A stretch of DNA of 11,730 bases from Chloroflexi bacterium RBG_13_51_18 (lineage in GTDB: Bacteria > Chloroflexota > Dehalococcoidia > Dehalococcoidales > RBG-16-60-22). Position 1 is the stretch's first letter. Each line of letters opens with the position of its first letter. The DNA lies in NCBI GenBank assembly GCA_001796495.1, contig MGMR01000076.1, positions 1-11,730 on the forward strand. The letters are read 5' to 3'. Shown here piece after piece: positions 7,023 through 11,730 of this stretch. The position numbers and the translations under genes are program-made. The notes beneath the pieces are model-generated. The model was not told the origin of the DNA and ran no database searches. It saw only the letters and a program-made list of their open reading frames with translations.

Positions 7023-8231
7023 TCACCTTGTGTTTTCTGCGTTCGGCAGCTCCTCACCCTTATAAGCCGGCAGGACGATGGTAAAGGTGCTGCCCTTGCC
7101 CACTTCACTTTCCACTTCAATCCTGCCGCCGTGGCGCTCGATAATGCCATGGGATACCGCCAGACCCAACCCTACCCCTTTCACATCTTCCTTGGTGGTA
7201 AAAAACGGCGTAAAAAGTTTATCCATATTTTCCGGGGGTATCCCGTAGCCAGTATCAATGACACTTATCCTTACCCAGCTGTCATTCTGTGAAGTTTTGA
7301 TGGTGAGTCTGCTGCCTTCTTTCATGGATTGAACGGCGTTGACGATAAGGTTAATAATAACCTGCACCAGCTGATTGAAATCCGCCACCACCAACGGCTG
7401 CGACAGGCCGTCTTCACGGGATACCTCAATTGTTTTCATTTTTATCTGGTGTCCGGTTAATGACATGGCTTTATCGATAGCGCGCCCGACGGTTACCGGG
7501 CGGAGGAGCGGCTCGGTCTGACGGGCGAAATCAAGCAACCCATGGATGATGCCGTTGCAGTATTCAATGGCCGATTCTATTCTTTCAAGATTACTTTGTA
7601 TTTTTTCTTTGTCAATGGCACCTTTAACTATTTTTTCTTTAATCAGCCTGGTATAGATAAGCATCCCCGCCATGGGATTATTAAGCTCGTGGGCCACCGC
7701 TGCCGACAACTGGCCGAGAGAACTCAATTTTGCCGCCTGGATAAGCTGCTGCTGGGCTTTCTGGAGTCTATCCAGGTAGTCGTTCAGTTTTTCATTCAAG
7801 GAAAGGATTTCCTGATAGGCTTCCAGCTGGTGTTCCACGTAGTTCAGGAGGACGGCACCGAGCGACGAAGCAAAGTAGGCGAAGGCGGCAAAAATAAGCG
7901 TACGGATAAGGAAGACAGGGTCTTGAGACACCACAAGCGCCTGGGGCAGCAGGATACCGAGAAAGACAACCCCGCTGATGATTACCCCGCGGATGCGGTA
8001 GACGATAGCGGCATATATCAACGGGTAAAAGAAGATGATGATGTAAATATCCTTGTAGGACTGCAGCAGGTAATAATAGACCCAGGTAAAGACAACAAAC
8101 ATGCCGATGATAATCCAGAAATGGGGGTTGCGGATGCCTGTTTTCGCCCTGGCATGTAAAAGCTGCAGGGTCAGTCCGGTGGCTAAACCTTTTTCCAGCA
8201 CAAAACGTTTTTGTTGAGGTTTTTCCGTCAT
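7023..8231 (-). CDS. Membrane sensor histidine kinase, HisKA (NtrB-like) class
   Basis: A 402-residue kinase. Residues 1-36 are cytoplasmic and 37-130 hold about four membrane helices starting at NPHFW. A coiled coil (about 131-170) follows, then a HisKA domain with phosphoacceptor H181 in VAHELNNPMAG and an HATPase domain with N-box INLIVNAVQSM (about 293-303), DTGYGIP (326-332), the F-box TPFFTTK and GVGLGLAVS (352-360). No separate ligand-binding domain is visible, so sensing must involve the membrane module. It converges on the PAS kinase with four bases between stop codons and no terminator between them. No response regulator gene adjoins it, so its partner is not shown. HisKA kinases of this type usually serve NtrC-like receivers, which the receiver-synthetase fusion resembles. 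The ATG start has only a weak ribosome site. Confidence 0.92.
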   Translation of the reverse strand: MTEKPQQKRFVLEKGLATGLTLQLLHARAKTGIRNPHFWIIIGMFVVFTWVYYYLLQSYKDIYIIIFFYPLIYAAIVYRIRGVIISGVVFLGILLPQALVVSQDPVFLIRTLIFAAFAYFASSLGAVLLNYVEHQLEAYQEILSLNEKLNDYLDRLQKAQQQLIQAAKLSSLGQLSAAVAHELNNPMAGMLIYTRLIKEKIVKGAIDKEKIQSNLERIESAIEYCNGIIHGLLDFARQTEPLLRPVTVGRAIDKAMSLTGHQIKMKTIEVSREDGLSQPLVVADFNQLVQVIINLIVNAVQSMKEGSRLTIKTSQNDSWVRISVIDTGYGIPPENMDKLFTPFFTTKEDVKGVGLGLAVSHGIIERHGGRIEVESEVGKGSTFTIVLPAYKGEELPNAENTR

Positions 8232-8261
8232 ATTCTCAATATCAATTCTGCTTGCTGATTT

Positions 8262-8267
8262 ATTATA
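8262..8267 (-). promoter_or_regulatory. Candidate -10 element for the HisKA kinase gene
   Basis: A perfect TATAAT on the minus strand lies 30 bases before the ATG of the kinase gene. No good -35 box is seen at the usual distance. An AAAAGGAG directly before it looks like a ribosome site but has no start codon in reach. Confidence 0.3.
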
Positions 8268-8308
8268 CTCCTTTTAAAAACATCAGAATACACTCCATAT
8301 GCAGACAC

Positions 8309-8337
8309 TTGAAGTTGCCAGTTTTAAAGGATAGTAT
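8309..8337 (+). promoter_or_regulatory. Candidate promoter of the flavoprotein-GreA operon
   Basis: TTGAAG (8309-8314), a 17-base spacer and TAGTAT (8332-8337) lie in the divergent gap upstream of the flavoprotein gene; each box matches four of six consensus positions. The predicted leader is about 35 bases. Confidence 0.3.
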
Positions 8338-8378
8338 TATTAAGATGATTTAAACCTGAAACTCCGGATGGAGAATGA

Positions 8379-9578
8379 ATGCAGGATGTGATAATAATCG
8401 GCGGCGGACCAACGGGGAGCCATATAGCCCGTCGCCTGGCGGAAAAGGGGCACGGGGTGCTGGTCCTGGAGAAACGGACGGGGTTGTGGGGAAAAGGCTG
8501 CTGCACCGGCATCGTCGGGCTGGAATGCGTCGACACCTTTGAAATAGACGACAAAGCCATTATACGGCAGGTCAATAGCGCCACGCTTTTTTCACCTTCC
8601 GGCGACACCCTCCACCTGCAACGCAAAGAGCCACAGGCCGTTATCCTTGACAGAACGATATTCGATAGGTCCATGGCAGAGAAAGCGCAGCGGGCGGGAG
8701 CGGAATATCAATTCAGCAGCCGCGTTTCTGAGGTTATAGTAGGCAGCGACCGGGCTGATGTTATCGTGACCGATGGGATTCTTAAGAACCGGATTACTGC
8801 AAGAGCGGCGATAATCGCAGGGGGCTTTGTCCCGCTACTGAACCGGGACATCGGCTTTGGAACATACAAAGACATGGTGATGGGCGTCCAGGCTGAAGTA
8901 GATGCCCCCGGTCTTAAAGAAGCAGAGGTCTATTTCGGTGATATGGCGCCCGGCTTTTTCAGCTGGCTGGTACCTACGGTCGGAGAGAAGGCAAGGGCGG
9001 GGCTTCTCTCGCGGAGGGACGCGGGAGCACAAATTAAAAGATGGCTGAAACAGCTGGCGGAGCAGGGCAAAATAGAATCCGACTTCGTACCGTTGGATTA
9101 TGGAGCCATCCCCTTAAAGCCTCCAAAACGGACCTATGGCGAACGGATAATAGCGGTGGGCGATGCGGCGGGGCAGGTAAAACCAACGACCGGCGGCGGG
9201 ATTTTCTACGGACTAATCGGGGCGGAAATAGCGGCGGATGTCCTGCACCGGGCGCTGGTTGATAACGACCTCTCGGAAAAGAGGCTGGCGCGCTATGAAA
9301 GGGCGTGGCGGAGGAAGCTGGGAGGAGAACTAAGGACAGGGTACTGGGCGCGTAAGCTTTTCGAGAGAATGAGCGAAAGGCAAATCGACCGGTTCTTCAA
9401 GATAATTAAAGCCGGCGGCATCGATGAAGCCCTGCTGAAAGCTAAAGACCTTTCCTTCGACTGGCACAGTCGGACCATCATGAGTCTCCTGAAATACCGC
9501 ATGATAACCAGGACTCTCAAGGGAATAAAGCTGCCCTTCAAGTCCAACACATTGACCGATAATACCAATAATGATTAG
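8379..9578 (+). CDS. FAD-dependent oxidoreductase, geranylgeranyl reductase family
   Basis: A 399-residue flavoprotein. An N-terminal dinucleotide-binding fold has GGGPTG at residues 8-13 and the acidic E31 at the end of the second strand. DRTIFDRSMAEKA (91-103) matches the family. The PxxYxW-like substrate region reads YFGDMAPGFFSWLVP (185-199), and the second FAD motif GDAAGQVKPTTGGG lies at 261-274, followed by a helical C-terminus. Family members reduce the double bonds of prenyl chains in archaeal lipids, chlorophyll side chains or menaquinone tails; in a bacterium a quinone or other isoprenoid substrate is possible, but sequence does not settle it. The cysteine pair at 41-42 near the flavin is typical of archaeal-type members. 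GGAG lies five bases before the ATG. The next gene follows after 31 bases in the same direction, suggesting an operon. Confidence 0.85.
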   Translation: MQDVIIIGGGPTGSHIARRLAEKGHGVLVLEKRTGLWGKGCCTGIVGLECVDTFEIDDKAIIRQVNSATLFSPSGDTLHLQRKEPQAVILDRTIFDRSMAEKAQRAGAEYQFSSRVSEVIVGSDRADVIVTDGILKNRITARAAIIAGGFVPLLNRDIGFGTYKDMVMGVQAEVDAPGLKEAEVYFGDMAPGFFSWLVPTVGEKARAGLLSRRDAGAQIKRWLKQLAEQGKIESDFVPLDYGAIPLKPPKRTYGERIIAVGDAAGQVKPTTGGGIFYGLIGAEIAADVLHRALVDNDLSEKRLARYERAWRRKLGGELRTGYWARKLFERMSERQIDRFFKIIKAGGIDEALLKAKDLSFDWHSRTIMSLLKYRMITRTLKGIKLPFKSNTLTDNTNND

Positions 9579-9609
9579 AATAAAACAGCAACATTAAAGG
9601 GAGAGATAG

Positions 9610-10419
9610 ATGCCCGCCAGTAAAGACCATGTTCCCAGCCTGGGTGAAGTCGCCGCACTTTACCTTGACAGACTTTCCGCAAAAGACAGGGACACAAGCC
9701 AACCGGAGGTATACAAATTCGCCCGCTGGTACGGGTGGGAGAGCCCGTTTTCCAGACTGGCCGGGCCGGCCGTCGCCAGCTACGCCGAGCAGCTGAATGT
9801 GACGGACATCGACTACGAAAAAAAGTTTAGGATTCTGCGCGCCTTCCTAGCCTATGGCAAGAAGGCAGGATGGAGCACGAAGAACCTAGCAACGCATCTG
9901 AAAACCAAAAAGGGAAAGACCGGTCCGGCGGTTGCCGTCGGGAGGAGTTTACGCGAGGACATTTCGCTGACACAACCGAGATACGATGAACTAAAAGCGG
10001 AGCTGGAAAATCTTAAGAAAAGAAGTCGGGAACTCGTCATGGAGATACAGAGCGCCGCCGCCGACAAGGATTTCCGGGAGAACGCGCCGCTGCACGCCGC
10101 CAAGGAAGAGCGCGGGCACGTAGAGGGAAGAATCAAGGAGCTTGAACGGACTTTAAAATCGGCAACCATCATCGGGGAAAAGAAGGAGCCGACCCGTAAA
10201 TCAAGCATCGGGGACAGCATAATTGTATGTGATTTAGCTAGCGGTGAAGAATGCCGTTATATGTTAGTCGACCCGCGCGAAGTAAACGCTGCCAAGGGCA
10301 AGATATCCACAGCCTCGCCGCTGGGGAAGGCGCTGCTCAGGCGGAGTGACGGGGAAACCGTAGAAATCAACGTGCCGGCTGGCAAGCTGCGCTACCAGAT
10401 TAAGCGCGTTGAGCGATAG
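9610..10419 (+). CDS. greA: GreA-type transcription elongation factor with an extra N-terminal domain
   Basis: Residues about 118-269 align with GreA over its whole length: LTQPRYDELKAELENLKKR starts the coiled coil, the tip carries the acidic pair D154 and E157 (D-F-R-E, equal to D41/E44 of E. coli GreA) in ADKDFRENAPLHAAKEE, and the C-terminal globular domain has GDSIIV, GKIST and SPLGKALL. GreA stimulates cleavage of backtracked RNA by RNA polymerase. The protein is 269 residues against about 158 for normal GreA. The extra N-terminal part of about 110 residues is helical, with RILRAFLAYGKKAG (74-87), and recalls the SAM-like core-binding domain of tyrosine recombinases. A good ribosome site (AGGGAGAG four bases before ATG) supports the long form. 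It could be a specialised Gre-like factor rather than the housekeeping one. Confidence 0.85.
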   Translation: MPASKDHVPSLGEVAALYLDRLSAKDRDTSQPEVYKFARWYGWESPFSRLAGPAVASYAEQLNVTDIDYEKKFRILRAFLAYGKKAGWSTKNLATHLKTKKGKTGPAVAVGRSLREDISLTQPRYDELKAELENLKKRSRELVMEIQSAAADKDFRENAPLHAAKEERGHVEGRIKELERTLKSATIIGEKKEPTRKSSIGDSIIVCDLASGEECRYMLVDPREVNAAKGKISTASPLGKALLRRSDGETVEINVPAGKLRYQIKRVER

Positions 10420-10436
10420 CCGGTATATGTTATAAT
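10409..10436 (+). promoter_or_regulatory. Promoter of tRNA-Ala
   Basis: TTGAGC (10409-10414), a 16-base spacer and a perfect TATAAT (10431-10436) lie just before the tRNA gene. The -35 box overlaps the last codons of the GreA gene. Transcription would begin near 10443, eight bases before the mature tRNA 5' end. Confidence 0.6.
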
Positions 10437-10747
10437 AATCCTGTCAACAAGGGGATATAGCTCAGCCGGGAGAGCGCCGCGTTCGCATCGCGGAGGTCGG
10501 GGGTTCGAGTCCCCCTATCTCCACTTGGGGTATCAATAGGCAGAACTCCTACCGTATCCATCTTCCTTCCATCCGGAGGCACATGTAGGTTGTAGCAGAG
10601 TTTCACCTTATCCTTATCGACTACTATCTTCTTCACAAATGATCTTAAAAAAGCCTTACGCTGGGCTACTTCACTTTCTTCAAGAAGGTTGCGAAGGTCC
10701 ACGACGTAGTTGCTAACAGCCTTAACATCGAGCTGTTGGCAGCCCTG
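10430..10747 (-). pseudogene. C-terminal remnant of a large serine recombinase, running into the tRNA antisense
   Basis: The minus-strand frame reads QQLDVKAVSNYVVDLRN, then RKAFLRSFVKKI, then VVDKDKVKLCYNL. This pattern of charged helix followed by a short beta segment is typical of the C-terminal end of large serine recombinases found in integrative elements. The catalytic N-terminus with its serine and the recombinase core are missing; the gene is cut at about 10747 by the end of an insertion sequence. From 10523 down to the stop at 10430 the frame is simply the tRNA read in antisense (DRGTRTPDL, ALSRLSYIP), so those residues are not ancestral recombinase sequence. It implies an element once integrated at the tRNA 3' end. 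Confidence 0.65.
10451..10523 (+). tRNA. tRNA-Ala (anticodon CGC)
   Basis: A complete 73-base cloverleaf: acceptor arm GGGGATA with TATCTCC, D arm GCTC/GAGC, anticodon stem CCGCG/CGCGG around the loop TTCGCAT (anticodon CGC, codon GCG), variable loop AGGTC, T arm GGGGG/CCCCC around TTCGAGT, and discriminator A73. The third acceptor pair is G3-U70, the identity element for alanyl-tRNA synthetase. The 3' CCA is not encoded, since the discriminator is followed by CTT. Its 3' half is the junction with a decayed integrated element. Confidence 0.97.
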
Positions 10748-10876
10748 TGACCTGCCCCCATAAGTGATACCACTTGTTAACTCGTTGCCCCAGTTAAAAT
10801 AGCTTCAGGAGCTGGTGGCCGATAACCGAGAGCACTATGCGGACGTACCTGATTATATTCTCTTCTCCACTGTGCC
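10748..10876 (-). mobile_element. 3' end remnant of an IS3-like insertion sequence
   Basis: The minus-strand frame ending at 10777 encodes WRREYNQVRPHSALGYRPP, the hallmark C-terminus of IS3-family OrfB transposases (after the last catalytic glutamate region). Downstream of its stop, the sequence starting TGACCTGCCCCC at 10748 on the plus strand has the TG start and composition of an IS3-family terminal inverted repeat. Only about 130 bases remain; the rest of the transposase, including all of the DDE core, and the opposite inverted repeat are absent from the window. Confidence 0.7.
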
Positions 10877-11286
10877 ATCATGAACGTCCCTGACAAGAAG
10901 ATTAGCCAACTCTGCTCTACGCAGGCTCGCCAGTCTAATAAAACCATTAATTGGTCGCGTTCAATGCAACCTTTATGGCTTCTCTTCTTTGGGATTACCG
11001 CGAGAACTTTTTCGACGTTGCTATCTTCAGTGTACGGGGGCAGCGTTTTAGGCACTTTAATTTTAACATCGTCGATAGGCTCACCGTACCACTTCATGAA
11101 GTTCTTGATCATCTGGGCGTAGCGGTAAAGGGTAGGGGCCTTTCGGTTGGAGTATTGGGCGAGGAAGTTTTTCGCAAGTTCGGGAGAAGGGGGATATGCA
11201 CCGAGAGAATCCATGAAACGAGAAAGAATATTTCTGGTGTCACGCAAGTTCTTGGGATTATGGGATTTCCTGGCAACTTTTCTTCA
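10858..11286 (-). pseudogene. Truncated, frameshifted tyrosine recombinase (N-terminal part)
   Basis: From an in-frame stop near 11287 the minus-strand frame encodes ARKSHNPKNLRDTRNILSRF and continues with a SAM-like core-binding domain (KNFLAQY, TLYRYAQMIKNFMKWYGEP) and the beginning of the catalytic domain (VPKTLPPYTEDSNVEKVL). After ERDQLMVLL the frame shifts near 10933-10940. In the shifted frame it goes on with LASLRRAELANLLVRDVHDG, which contains the first catalytic arginine region (LRRAEL). That frame ends at a stop around 10858, near the junction with the insertion-sequence remnant. The remaining catalytic residues (HxxR and the tyrosine) are missing. The only usable start in the long frame is a TTG at 11247 without a ribosome site. 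The gene is dead. Confidence 0.7.
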
Positions 11287-11730
11287 TATTATGTGCACAT
11301 TTATAGAAAGTACACAACTTGTAAACTGGGCGGTGGTGTACGAAAGGTAGAACTTTTAAGCTTGAGTTCAGCCTAACGGTTTAGTCTTATAATTACCACC
11401 GAGGATAATTGTAACAACTAATATTCTATTGTGCAATAAACAACATGGAGGTCTGGTCTTGGTTCTGAGGGTTTTTATACTCCTAATTTTAACTATATTG
11501 GGTTAGAAGAGCATCAGGGTTGACAGTCACAATTCGCGATATCGTGCAATAGAGGTCAGCGTAACAAATTACTTCTTTGTGACATAGAGGATGTTGCATT
11601 TTCATTGTAACATTTGCTGCTGTTAGTGGGCTATACCACAGGGGATGTCAGGATATCATTTGACTAGTGGTTAGCGCACAGCACGAAATACCCCGACTGT
11701 AGTGCAGAACCACAAGTTACCAGCGGGATC
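11287..11730. other. AT-richer stretch without recognisable genes
   Basis: No open frame with protein-like composition is seen on either strand in these 444 bases, and no RNA gene, repeat array or copy of the tRNA 3' end was found. A weak minus-strand promoter pattern (TTGCAC, 17 bases, TACAAT at 11408-11436) could once have served the tyrosine recombinase. It is most likely decayed sequence of the integrated element. Confidence 0.5.

Noticed and set aside
10430..10523. Protein tail containing RTPDL and ALSRLSY
   Set aside because: These residues come from the tRNA read in antisense, a common annotation artefact, so they are not evidence for a protein domain.
11427..11555. Short repeats and near-palindromes (TATTG-TG-CAATA, CGATATCG, two copies of GTGCAATA)
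   Set aside because: They are too short and irregular in AT-rich sequence to stand above chance, and they are not arranged as a CRISPR or iteron array.

Overview
The window looks like an anaerobic bacterial chromosome, most plausibly Chloroflexota of the Dehalococcoidia type. This placement is an inference from protein style: membrane-sensor kinases, a stand-alone CCG-type Fe-S protein, a bacterial geranylgeranyl-reductase-like flavoprotein, and a tRNA gene without an encoded CCA. No marker gene confirms it.

Left part (1-4623, all on the minus strand). Read in the direction of transcription, this holds a 93-residue protein of unknown function, an acetyl-CoA synthetase with a complete response-regulator receiver domain at its N-terminus, a strong intrinsic terminator, a SatP/YaaH-family acetate transporter, a second terminator-like hairpin, a two-CCG-domain Fe-S protein of the HdrD/LutA type, and the first 18 codons of a translationally coupled gene. 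The synthetase and transporter form an acetate uptake and activation cluster. The receiver domain suggests that acetate activation may be controlled directly by phosphorylation.

Middle (4624-8231). A NarL/LuxR-type response regulator and a PAS/HisKA_3 sensor kinase lie in tandem on the plus strand. A second kinase of the HisKA (NtrB-like) type converges on them, with four bases between the stop codons. The two kinases appear to share a related four-helix membrane module beginning with a PHxW motif. That similarity, plus a short open frame just upstream, suggests that the 5' end of the first kinase gene carries a one-base frameshift. The HisKA kinase has no response regulator beside it, so it is a candidate, unproven partner for the receiver-synthetase fusion.

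Right part (8379-11730). A geranylgeranyl-reductase-family flavoprotein and a GreA-type elongation factor with an extra N-terminal domain of about 110 residues form a probable operon. A tRNA-Ala(CGC) gene with its own promoter follows. From the 3' end of this tRNA the sequence becomes a graveyard of mobile DNA on the minus strand: the C-terminal end of a large serine recombinase that reads through the tRNA in antisense, the 3' end of an IS3-like insertion sequence, and a frameshifted N-terminal piece of a tyrosine recombinase. The last 440 or so bases are AT-richer and show no gene. The tRNA is the boundary between ordinary chromosome and a decayed integrated element.
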